From Montifringilla adamsi (taxonomy: Eukaryota; Chordata; Aves; Passeriformes; Passeridae), in assembly GCA_017590115.1 (NCBI GenBank), contig JAGGNK010011003.1:3859899-3923898 (forward strand): a stretch of 64,000 bases of DNA, read 5' to 3'. The notes below the pieces were generated by a model that was given only the letters and a program-made list of their open reading frames with translations, was not told where the DNA came from and ran no database searches. Of the stretch, positions 33,899 to 44,095 are shown piece after piece; the stretch's first letter is position 1, and each line of letters opens with the position of its first letter. The translations under genes and the position numbers were made by a program.

Positions 33899-36067
33899 GC
33901 TTTTCTGTTATCCAGGTGAGTACATGAGTACAACCACACGTTTCAGAATCTAGATCAACTGGTTTCCATGCTGGATAACTCAGCTGCTTTCAGCCCCTCA
34001 GATCACCTTGCTCTGCCAGCTCTCCTGAGCACCAAATCCACTTGAAAACGGAGAAAAATGTTCGGCTGATAAGGAAAACCGAACACAAAGGGCACGACAC
34101 TTCCCAGGCACCATTAAAGGCAGGCAAAGAGAGCCTAAAACGAGAAGAAAAGCTTTCAGTGCCCCCAGCTCGCATTTTCCCCGTGTGCTGGGGCCGCACA
34201 CGTGCGGAATGAAAGGACACTCGGGCTCCTGCCTCCCTTTCTCACTGATGAACAAGATAAACCCACGAGCTCCATGAAAACCCGAGTGCTGGGAGGGAGC
34301 TGGGCAATCCCTCATTCTCATGCAGGATTGTGGAGATCCAGGCCGGCCTGGCAGGTATTTGTGTGAACCTCTCCAGAGCCTGCAGGGACAGGTATTTTAT
34401 CTGCTCCCCAGAGAGCCTGCTCAGCTCTCAGCTATTCCAGGGGCTCGTTTTTCTCAGCATCCAACCCAAACCTTGCTCCTGGGCTGGTTCCTGCTGGTCC
34501 CGTTCTGTGCATGCCACAGGTGAGCCACCCTAAATGCAGAATACGAATTTCAGCTGCTTCTTTTACAGTATGACATTATCTTCAAGAAATTTTCCTGTAC
34601 AAGCACAAAATCAGCTCAAATTCATTTATTTAAAGGATTTCTGTGCCACCACACTTTGCTGTTTTACAACAGCAGACCTGTGAAATGAGATGCTCAGCAG
34701 CTTTCTTCTTCTTCTTCATCTTCCTTTTTTTCTTTTTTTAAAGGAAGTTGTTATTCATTGATATTTAAAAAAGAAAGCAAACAAATATTTGATATGCTGT
34801 GTTAGCATGAAAGGGGGGAGCCCTGTACGAGCACAGAAAGCACAGGTGAGCTATTTTATGGGAGAGAATAAAACCTGGGGAGGAAATGGGGCTACTACAA
34901 AGGTAAATCCTGGCTGTGTAAATACAGAGAGAGAGATTTGGTTGTCCTCAAATGGGAGAGAGAGGCACCAACCACGTGGCTTTATAATTCAGAGTTTGAC
35001 ATCTTTAAGCATCACAGAAAAAGCACAAAAAGCACAAGACTGAGGGAAGAGCAGAGATACACGAGGTCAGTGAGATCAGCAGTTTCTGTCCTACCCAGAG
35101 TCCAGCAGGTTTTCTGACTGACACTAAATATTAATTTAACCACAGAACTGAGAAATGCAGCTGGAAAAATCACTTCTCCCTCTTTAAAGCCTAAAATCTG
35201 CTCATCATGCCAATCAATTTGTGGTTGTGCTTTGTGGAGACTCAATCCATGTAGATAAATTTTTAAAAATCTTTTTTCTTGAATTCTATTCCTCTGCAAG
35301 AAGCAAAACACACTCAAAGCCTTGTCTAGCACTAAAGGATTTCTGAACTCCCAGAGAAAAAGCAAAACTCCATTAGTTTTTCTCATCATTTATGTGCATA
35401 ATCTTCCAACACTTCCAGGTTTTCCTTGGCTTTCTAAACAGAACAGAGAAAATGCAACAAGAAAATCTATTCCTTGGGTATTTCCAGCCCAGTTACTCTG
35501 AGGAATTAGAAGAAATCTATGAAAGAAAACAATAAAAATAAAGTCATGTGCAAGGTTTTCATGGATGTTTTTCAGACCAAAGGGGTTCTGATGGATTTCA
35601 GAGATGCATCCAAACTTCAGGGTGAGTTTCCAAACCAAACATGGCTGCAAACCCTCACATCCATCAGCTGCTCCTTTGCCAACCTTCCTATCATGGAGCA
35701 AAAATGACCATTTAAAATTGTCCCAGAATATTCTGCTTTCATGGCTGTTTTGTACCACTTTGAAGTCACCAGAACACAAACATTCATATTTCAAATGGTT
35801 AAAGCCTTGCTCTGGGCCCAGCAGTAATGTGGATATACACCAGGATTAAATAACAAATCTCATTTTTCTGACTTCATTGCTCTGAGAAAATCATGCTATC
35901 AGCATAATAATAATTAAAATGTCCACAACTGACCATTATGTCTTCTTTCTTGGAATAAAATACTTTAAAAATGGATAATTAGGTGGTGTGAAAAGCAGCT
36001 GAATATGAAGTGTTTTACATAAACCCAGCTCAGCTCCTGGATGAGGATGGGATTTGCTGGATGGTTG
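33899..36067. other. Single-copy DNA, no gene seen
   Basis: A short TTC-rich run lies at 34703-34738. No exon, RNA gene or transposon is recognised. Confidence 0.5.
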
Positions 36068-36216
36068 AATTTCTATTTCTATTTCTATTTCTATTTCTAT
36101 TTCTATTTCTATTTCTATTTAATCTATGTAACTATCTGTATCTATACCTATACTGTATCTATCTATATCTATATCATCTATATCTATATATCTATATTAT
36201 TGATATCTATATCTCT
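36068..36216. repeat. (TTTCTA)n then (TATCTA)n compound microsatellite
   Basis: About eight or nine units of TTTCTA at 36070-36120 pass directly into degenerate TATCTA/TATATC repeats up to 36216. Confidence 0.95.
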
Positions 36217-36586
36217 GAAATAGCAATGCCTTGGAAAAATAAACATGATTTAAATCCCAATTTTCCTACTCCAGGAGTGCCCAGTTTGTACTTGGGTTTA
36301 GCAGGGGATGCTCTGGGGTTTGCAGGAAAGAGCAAAGGAGCACATGGTGAGCAGCAGAGCTGGAATGGAGGGTGGGACACTCTCCCAATCTCAAGTTTTT
36401 CTTGGCAAAAGGGCTGGCAAATCCAAACTGCCAGGAATAAATTGCTGTTGGAACTCAAGGACATGTTGGAGTCATCAGCAGACACAAAGCCTGAGAGGAA
36501 GGACCTGACTCAGGGACAGCACAACCTCCTTAGGAAAAATTGCACATCCTCCCTGCTTGGCATTGCAGGAAAGCAGGGAAAGAACC
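36217..36586. other. Unique spacer before the LTR
   Basis: No gene is seen. A 283-codon frame crosses the microsatellite, this spacer and the LTR, and so is an artefact. Confidence 0.6.
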
Positions 36587-36995
36587 TGTGGCATTCACAT
36601 TCTCTGAAAAATCCCTTCACTCAGGATTTTCCTCCTGGGAAGCTGAGAAGCCTCAGAGAAAAGGAAAACAATTCTTATCTCATTTGCTTCTCCTGTGTTG
36701 TGCTCATGTGGAATGTGTTTGGAGATTGTTCACCCACAGGTGATTGTTTCACTGCATTCTGCTGTGAGTTGTTTTCACTCTTTGGCCAGTCAGGGCCAAG
36801 CTGTGTCAGGACTCTGGAAAGAGTCACGAGTTTTCATTACTATCTTTTTAACATTCAGTAAGTATCCTTTCTGATTTCTTTAGTATAGTATTCTTTAATA
36901 TAATATAGTATCATAAAATAATAAATTAGCCTTCTGAGAACATGGAGTCAGATTAATCATTCCTCCCTGCCACGAGGATCCCTGCAAATACAATA
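36587..36995 (+). mobile_element. Solo LTR of an endogenous retrovirus, family A (plus strand)
   Basis: A 409-bp element that starts TGTGGCATTCACATTCTCTG and includes 'ACAATTCTTATCTCATTTGC', 'TTTGGCCAGTCAGGGCCAAG' and an AT-rich TAGTATAGTATTCTTTAATA block, then 'AATTAGCCTTCTGAGAAC' and 'CTCCCTGCCACGAGGATCCC'. It ends near ...ACAATA. Flanks AGAACC (36581-36586) and AAAACC (36996-37001) form a probable 6-bp target-site duplication with one transition. It aligns block by block with the 32.2-kb and 61.9-kb elements. No coding interior is attached. Confidence 0.87.
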
Positions 36996-39577
36996 AAAAC
37001 CCTCCAGGATTCCTCTGCTCCCAACAGGAATTGAGAGGAAGAAGAGACAGCCAGGCAGAAAAAAGGGATGAGGCCAGAGTAAGGAGCATCCCAAGCCCAG
37101 ACAGAGCTGAGTGTCCAGCTGAGGGTGTTTCCCTGGGGTGGATTTACAAGGCAACCCCAGCCCCAGCACAGATATTTTCCAGGATTCACCTATTTTAAGA
37201 TTCCCATGGCATGTAAAATGATTAATCTCCATTTCATGGCAGCTGGAGCTGAGCAAGAGACTGCTTGGATTGGCCAAGATAACCAGGAGAAAAGTCCAGC
37301 TTATTTCTGAGCAGCACTGCAGAAAGAGGGAAAAACTGAAGCAGGTATTAAGGGAAGAGATGAACAATGAAAGTCAAGATTTTCCTGGTTTTACATATAA
37401 ATATTAGTAGTTGGAAGGCAAACATTGAAAACATTAAAATTCCTCTTGACTCTTTTTAAAATTGAATATTTCAGGAAAGAAGAATTCAACACTGTCCTAA
37501 AAACTACCTTGGGGCAGCAGCACTGAGACAAATTTCCAGAGTTTTCCCATACTTTCTGTGAGGAAGAACCAACATTCTAGGGCAGAGGAGCTGAAGCTGA
37601 AGACTGAAATTCCAGTGGAAACTCAGAGGAGCAATTCCTTTAGGAGTTGCAATTTATTCTTCTGGAACAGAAGGAATTATTGCACCAAGCAGGGGCTAAG
37701 ATGTCCTGACAGCAGCAGTGCAGAACTATCTCTGCAGCAGTTATTAATGAGCTGGAAAAATGCTGGGTAGCAAATTCACCTCCCCTCCCCAAGGCCAGAA
37801 TTCACGGCAACAAATCCCTAAAATAATCAGCTAACTCCAGAAGATTAGGAGAGGGGATGCCTCCAGATGACAGAAGATTTCTTAATTTCAGTTACTTATG
37901 AGGTCACATTAAGCAGGAGGAAAATTTCCTCTGAAGTTTATAAATTAGTTTCTAATCTATTCCACAGCTTTTGGTATTTCTGGTCTATATTCTGTGCTAC
38001 AGTCTAAAATAAGGAGGGGAAAAAAGTAATAAAAAATGAATTGCTTGGGTTAGCCAAGAAAGGATTTAAGCACTTAATTTAGACTCCTCCTGCTGCTATT
38101 ATTATTATTATATCTATATTTTTGTATATATTTATATACATGTTTACAGAGCTGAAATTTCCAGATGGAAGGCACGACTGAACATCACAGAGGAGCTGAC
38201 TTCTGGTGATTATTTCTCTTTATTTTTCTCCCCAAACTGTCCTGTGAAAAATAAACTTGGTTGGCTTGTTTTATTTTTTTTTCCAGAACATGTATTTTGA
38301 CATCTCATAGAAATCTTGTAGAATCTAAAATCAAAATATGTCAATATATATTGTTGCCCCTGTGGGACAACAGTCCCACCTTTGCTGCTCTGCAGAACCT
38401 TGATTTATTTCTAGGATAACATATGGAAAAAAAAACAAAATAAAAAGTTTTTTTTTGTTTTGTTACATTATGTATATTTATATTTAATTGTTGTTCACTG
38501 GCACCCAGTTCTCTGTGTTCTGGCTTTCATTTTTACAGCAGCACCATCAGGGCTGGACCCAACTTCAAGTCCCTGTGGTGTTCCTCACCCCCACCCTCCC
38601 CTTTCCTCCCTCCCCAGCTGCTGTCCAGCTTTTCCTGCTTATCCAGGGAGCTCCAAGAGGCTCCTGCCTGACCCAAATTCTCCTTCCAATGGGATTAACC
38701 CAGCCCTGCACACCGTCAGCATCCCAGGGCGCCTTCATGGAACCATCTGCCTTCTCTAAGGCATGGAACCACACAATAAAACCCAATTCCAGACTCCCCA
38801 GTGGCACAGGAGCCTGTCCTGGGAGAGATCCCAGCTCCCACACTGAGGAATATTCCCTGTTCCACGGAAAAACCTGGAGCTGGCCCAGGGCAGCCCCCTC
38901 CTCTGCTGCTGCATCAGCTCCCAGCCCACCCCAGAGGTGGTTCTGCATCCAGAGCTGACTCCAGGGGCTGATTCCAGCAAAACCCTCGGCTCAGCATCCC
39001 AGGAGGAATTGCAGAGCAGAGGGAGGGGAGGGGGCTCTGTGTGTGTGTGTTACCTTCCAAGTTACCACACAGCCCCCAAATCCCACAGGCCATCATTCCA
39101 AAATTTGTGATGTTTTGTCTACTCTGGTGATTTAAGGTTTGTCAGAAAATGTCAGAAAGGCCACGGGGCCAAGGGCTTCCTGATGACTGAGGATTTTCTT
39201 TCACATGACCTTCCTGAAGTTGATTTTGGGCTCCAGACAGTGCTGCCTTCAGCTCTGACAGGGGCCGGCTGGCAGCAGATTCATGGGGATCTCTGGGGCA
39301 TTCTGGCATTTTCAAACTGAGCCGGGGCTGTAATGCCTCCTAATCATCCAGAATATTGTTTCACTGGCGGGCTGGAAATGCCAGCCCCTCACTTTGGTTA
39401 GCAGGGAAAAGGAGCCTGGGCTCCTGATGCAAACAATTAAAAACACATCAGATGTGAGTGGATAAACAGCAGCACTGGGTATTGGCATTTCATGTGTGAT
39501 AGTGCACGTGGCTTTTAACAGGGGAGCACTGAAATGAATTTTATAAACACAGAGGGAAAAGGAGGATCGGGAGAGAA
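36996..39577. other. Single-copy DNA, no gene seen
   Basis: Includes an (ATT)n/TATA-rich stretch at 38095-38145, A/T homopolymers near 38425-38460 and a (GT)n run near 39040. No exon is recognised. A 156-codon frame at 38488-38958 has no domain and lies in Pro/Ser-rich C-rich sequence. Confidence 0.5.
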
Positions 39578-39692
39578 GTGTTGAAACTGATAATTTGTGA
39601 TCAAACTCTTATTTTGTTTCAAAATCTTAATTTGTGTTGAAACTCTTTGTTTGTGTTGAAACGGTTAATTTGTGTTCAAACTGTTAAATGTG
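39578..39692. repeat. ~21-bp degenerate minisatellite
   Basis: Five or so copies of an AATTTGTGTTGAAACTCTT-like unit with variants (TGATCAAACT, TTTCAAAATC, TTGAAACGGT, TTCAAACTGT) at about 20-22-bp steps. Confidence 0.85.
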
Positions 39693-39865
39693 TGAGCATT
39701 CCCACAAACCCCAAGCAAAGGGAGCAGGGACCAGCACGGGAGGGTTTCAGATTATTTAGGAAACTCTTGGTTATAAAAAAGTTTAGGAATCTTGAATTTG
39801 CATGTGTTATTAGCATAACTGATTACTCAGCCAGAATGTCTTGATGGGTCTCCTTTGTGCCCTGA
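39693..39865. other. Unique spacer
   Basis: No gene or repeat is recognised. Confidence 0.5.
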
Positions 39866-40072
39866 TCACAGAACCATGGAATGGTTTGGGCTGGACCTTA
39901 AAGGTCACCTCATTCCACCCCATTCCATGACCAGAGACACCTTCCACTGTCCCAGGGAGCTCCAATGTCCATCCAGCCTGGCCTGGGACACTTCCAGGGA
40001 TCCAGGGGCAGCCACAGCTTCTCTGGGCACCCTGTGCCAGGGCATCCCCACCCTCACAGAGAAGGATTCTAA
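39866..40072 (-). mobile_element. CR1 LINE 3' end (antisense)
   Basis: 'CAGAACCATGGAATGGTTTG' (39869), then 'GATCCAGGGGCAGCCACAGC' and 'GGCACCCTGTGCCAGGGCAT' are the complement of the CR1 3' UTR. The copy stops at 'CACAGAGAAGGATT'. Confidence 0.95.
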
Positions 40073-41550
40073 ATCATTTATTTTGCCAAGGCAGCTGCCA
40101 CCTGTCTGCTGACCTCCACAGAAATGCAGTTTCTAACTCAAAGCCAGCCCAAAGTCTGTGTGTCTGTGCTTGGGATGCATCAAGACGACAAGGTGACCTC
40201 TCCCAAACCTGCCTGGAGTTCAGGGGCACTTTTATCTGAGGGGCTGCTGCTCACTGCAGCCGTGTGTCACCTGAGCCATGCGTGGGAGCAGCTCAGCAGC
40301 ACGTTTTGGACACCTCCTGAGCCCCAGCAATGCAGGGGAATCAGACACAGGTTATAAATCAGTGCTGGGGAACAGCTCGACATCGCAGCTCTGGGGTTTG
40401 CACTGGATGGAGGAGGAGAAGAACCAGCTTAACTCACAAAAAGATCTTAGAGCTGCGTGAGGAGCTCACACCATACCCCAAATCCAAATTATTTGCCAGG
40501 GAGAAACGGGAAATTGCCATTAACCATTTCATAGCCTGCAGGTGTGGAGCCCTGGGACAGCCCCTGCTCTGCCCTGCGTGCGCCTGGGGCTGCCTCAGCC
40601 TTCTGCAGATACGGAGAGAGCAAACTTAACCACTGCCAGTCCTCTTAACTTCGCCTGATTTATGGGCTCAAAACCCCCCGAGATCTCTTCATGGAGCCAT
40701 TTCTCATAGCCACACTCACTGAACAACCCAGCCCAAACATCTGTATCACAGAAATTCAACATACAATGTTATTCCTGCGAAATAATTTAACCATCACTTT
40801 CTTTGCCGACTTTTCCGTGCCAGCCTTACACCTTTTTTTTTTTTTTTTACTTTACATGCTTCATTTCAGCAAAATCAAGGATGCAAACTTCTTAGAAGTA
40901 CTTAGTTTCCATGGAAACCTAAGCTGACCGCAACATTATTGTTCTCAAGAGGGAACTGACTTTACTATATGTTCATTCACTGAATTAATGGACTCCTGGT
41001 TCTTTTATTAGCAGCTCTCTAACAATAGAAAGAGAGAAATGTTATAAAAAAGACTCTCAGACAACTGTCCACTCTTTTGTCCAGGGCTTATTGGAATGAC
41101 GCAAGTCTATTCAGGAAAAGATTATAAAAATCAACTCAAAGCTGCCTGTGTTTGTGGCTGCTAAATATACCTTTATTTCATAAAGATACAACCTATAAAA
41201 CAAGCAAATTAAAGCTCTTTTTTAAAGTAGTAACTGTGAAGCAGCAGCCCTGGAGAAATGGGGCTTTAGCTCCCAAATCTGGGATTGTTGCCCCCTCCCA
41301 CGGGGTTGTGGAGCATCTTTAACCCCCAATTCTGTGTCAATTCTTAGCCAGGATGAGGATTGTGTACAAACTGGAGGGGGGTGACTCTTCAATACACAGA
41401 AAAGTGAAGAAAAACTCACTGAAATCTGTGGGAAATCCTCACTGAGAGTTTGAGAACACCTTCTACAAGCTGGGGATAATATGATAACATATCCCTGTTA
41501 AGTGCAGAAATGCAATTTGTGCTGCAAAGGCAGCAACTCAGAGCAGGCTG
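40073..41550. other. Single-copy DNA, no gene seen
   Basis: A T16-17 run lies near 40835-40850. 40930-41220 is AT-rich and repeat-free and may be conserved. No exon is recognised. Confidence 0.45.
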
Positions 41551-41816
41551 GGTTCAAATCTGCACTTTGAAAAATTGCAAATCTGGGTTCAAATCTGCAA
41601 TTTGAAAGATTTCAAATCCTGGTTCAAACCTGCAATTTGAGAAATGGCAAATCCAAGTTCAAATCTGCAATTTGAGAAATTCCAAATCCGAGTTCAAATC
41701 CGCAATTTAAAAAAATTGCAAATCCAGGTTCAAATCTGCAATTTGAAACATTTCAAATCCTGGTTCAAACCTGCAATTTGAGAAACGGCAAATCCAGGTT
41801 CAAATCTGCAATTTGC
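41551..41816. repeat. 35-bp minisatellite, 8 copies, each with a B-box-like core
   Basis: GGTTCAAAyC or close variants start at 41551, 41586, 41621, 41656, 41691, 41727, 41762 and 41797, so seven steps of 35 bp with one of 36. The unit is roughly GGTTCAAATCTGCAATTTG then AGAAATTGCAAATCC. It contains the small inverted repeat CAAAT-CTGCA-ATTTG. The phrase GGTTCAAATC matches the RNA polymerase III internal B-box consensus (GWTCRANNC). No A-box or tRNA-like fold is present. Confidence 0.96.
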
Positions 41817-43020
41817 TCTCACAAGGCTCAGGCCTGGGGCGTTTGTCCTGCCCAGTAATTGCTGCACAAAAGACAGTGAGCAGCTCCCTTGCTCTTCCCT
41901 AACTGCCTTCCTGAGTGCTTATTGAAGTCTGATTTCTTACTCCTCTGGGTCATCATTCATCAGCCCCCCAGATCCCACCGGGAGAGCCCGGCCAGACCTC
42001 TCCACATCCCTCCTTGCCAGAGGCCATTCCTGGCGGCCCCGTGATATAGAAAATGTCTTCACAGCGACCCGGCGGGACAGGCCGCGGCCATAATACCCAA
42101 ATAATCATTTGGCAAATTATCATAATTATCAATCAATCATCCCCGTGTGAACAATGTGCTGCTGAAGTATCAGATGGTTCCTGTGACCTGTAGCATTTTG
42201 GATATAATAATAAACCCGGGGAGATTTATGGCCCCATCCCGCTCTTCGCATCTGCAGCGGCAAAACGCTCGTTGGGTTTTGCTTTTGCTTTAGAGCTCAA
42301 AGCTTTCCTTGTACCTGGGTTTCTTGTTTGCTACTTGATGCTTTTTTAAAAGGCCAAAATTTCTGGTCACACCCTGAAATAGGACACCCAGTTTTCTAAA
42401 ATTCGCTCTGTTTTTAAAAATAAATCTGTGTGATTTGTGAGCGCAGAATAACCGTACTGCTTAAATTGCTTTTACTCCACAGCCTCATCAGCATTATATT
42501 TACAGCTCCTAATATTTGGCAATGTAGGAATGAGGCCAGCCAGAAGAGGGGGGAAAATTGGTTTTGTCTTCAGTTTTTGTTGTGTTTTGCACAATACCAG
42601 ATTGAATCCAACCCTTTTGAAGCCGATAGCATCTCCCGCTCCCCGTGCAGCACATTCTTGTTAATGGATAAATTCAAGCTCTCCAGAAAGTCAAAGAATA
42701 AATTTAAAGCCTTTTGCCAAATGCCTATCCTATTGGATTTTGATAAGACGGCTATTGAGCTTTAATAATGTCTTCTATCCTTTTTCAGCTGGCCCTTAAC
42801 ATGTCTCTTTATTTGTCCCTAAAGCCTCTTCAGCGATGCCTTTTTATTACAAGTCTCTCAGCTTGCTCTCAGGGGAGACAGGGTCGACAAGAGTGATAGA
42901 TAGATAACTCTATAGATTATCTCCCACAGATGTTTTCTCTCCAGTAGCCCCTCAGGCTATTCCCTCTAAGTAAACAGAAACTAAATAGAGAGTCTACTGA
43001 AGAGAGAAGTCCCTGAGGTC
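41817..43020. promoter_or_regulatory. Candidate conserved non-coding element cluster
   Basis: Repeat-free sequence. A CpG-retaining patch at 41985-42090 is followed by AT-rich motifs: ATCAATCAATCA at 42128-42139 (PBX/HOX-like on the other strand), AAATTATCATAATTATC, and at 42650-42780 TTGATAAGACGG and CTTTAATAATG. GATAGATAGATAAC is at 42896-42909. Frames here have no recognisable domain. The resemblance to deeply conserved enhancers is a judgement by eye. Confidence 0.36.
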
Positions 43021-44064
43021 CCTTGTCACCACGGTCAGAAAAACAGCCCAGCCTGGGGAGGTTGGCTGGGAGCTCTGCACACACAGAGAATCCTTCCCCA
43101 GCATTCTGGGACCCTCATCCAAAGTGACCCTTGGAGGGGACGGAAATGCATCTGCTTGGGGGGAAAAATTAAAAAAAAAGGTGGTGTGTAATGGGCACAG
43201 GTTTTGCTTCCTGCTGGAGGAAGTGGAAATCTTTCAGCTCAAAGTTGAAGCAAAATGACAACGGGGACGGTGACAATGACAACAAGGTGTTTGCTGAGTT
43301 TATTAAATGCTTGGAAAATTCAGAGGGAGAGGACACTGAGCTGCTTTCTAAGCAAAATAAACAGAGTGCAGGGATATGGGCTGGGAAAAAGACATTTGGG
43401 AGCAGGGGACAAAAACCCCCAGGTATTACTCGTATTTTTATCTCCAAGTGTCCTCATTCAGGTCACTAAAATAAGTAAAATAAGTGACTTTCCTGATTTA
43501 ATATTGCTTCCTGATGATTTAAAATTAAACAAACAAGATGAGGAGCTTGTGTGTATTTGTCTAAGTTAAACTAAATATCAGCCAGCAAAGGTGATACAAT
43601 GAAAGCTCGTTAGGTATGCACCACATTTCAATCCATAGATATGCAGCATAGATATAAAAAATGATCCTGGGTATGGTTCTTCAGTGTCATTGAATTAGTC
43701 CTGTCAGACAACCACTAACAAAGAAATCAGCTTTGTGGTGTTAGTGGTCCCAGCAGAAATAACAGTAACATGAACTGAAGAATACTGGGTACGGGGAGAA
43801 ATACTTATTCTTTGTGCTTCAAGCCAAAATAACCCGTTTTATTCTACTACAAAACAGGCTCTGCTGTGCTATAGACTTTCTCCTGCCTTTCAGTTCATTA
43901 AGTTATGTAAAAGAGTGTTTCTTTCCTGGGAGTTTAAGAGCAGAGATAGTTCTGGGGTCAGTTTTAAGCAGAGGTTGCTTCATGCACATCTCCCTACACC
44001 TCTCACTGCCATCACCTTCCCTTCCCTACTTTTTCCTGGTTTTACAGGTTTTTCTCTGCATTTT

Positions 44065-44068
<4 letters not shown>
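43021..44068. other. Single-copy DNA, no gene seen
   Basis: 43570-43740 is repeat-free and could be conserved. Otherwise unremarkable; no exon is recognised. Confidence 0.4.

Positions 44069-44095
<27 letters not shown>
44069..44095. repeat. T27 homopolymer
   Basis: Twenty-seven consecutive T, followed by CTCTTTC. Confidence 0.9.

Noticed and set aside
33637..33927. 96-codon Phe/Leu/Ser frame
   Set aside because: Translation of the CTTT microsatellite.
36010..36861. 283-codon plus-strand frame
   Set aside because: Crosses the TTTCTA/TATCTA microsatellite and ends inside a solo LTR. It has no recognisable domain.
32206..36995. The 32.2-kb and 36.6-kb LTRs as the two ends of one provirus
   Set aside because: They are in opposite orientation, each has its own flanking hexamer pair, and no retroviral interior lies between.
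38488..38958. 156-codon plus-strand frame
   Set aside because: C-rich sequence with opposing overlapping frames of similar length and no recognisable domain.
41551..41816. CRISPR-like array or tRNA cluster
   Set aside because: Whole 35-bp units repeat without unique spacers, and there is no A-box or cloverleaf. The host is a vertebrate.
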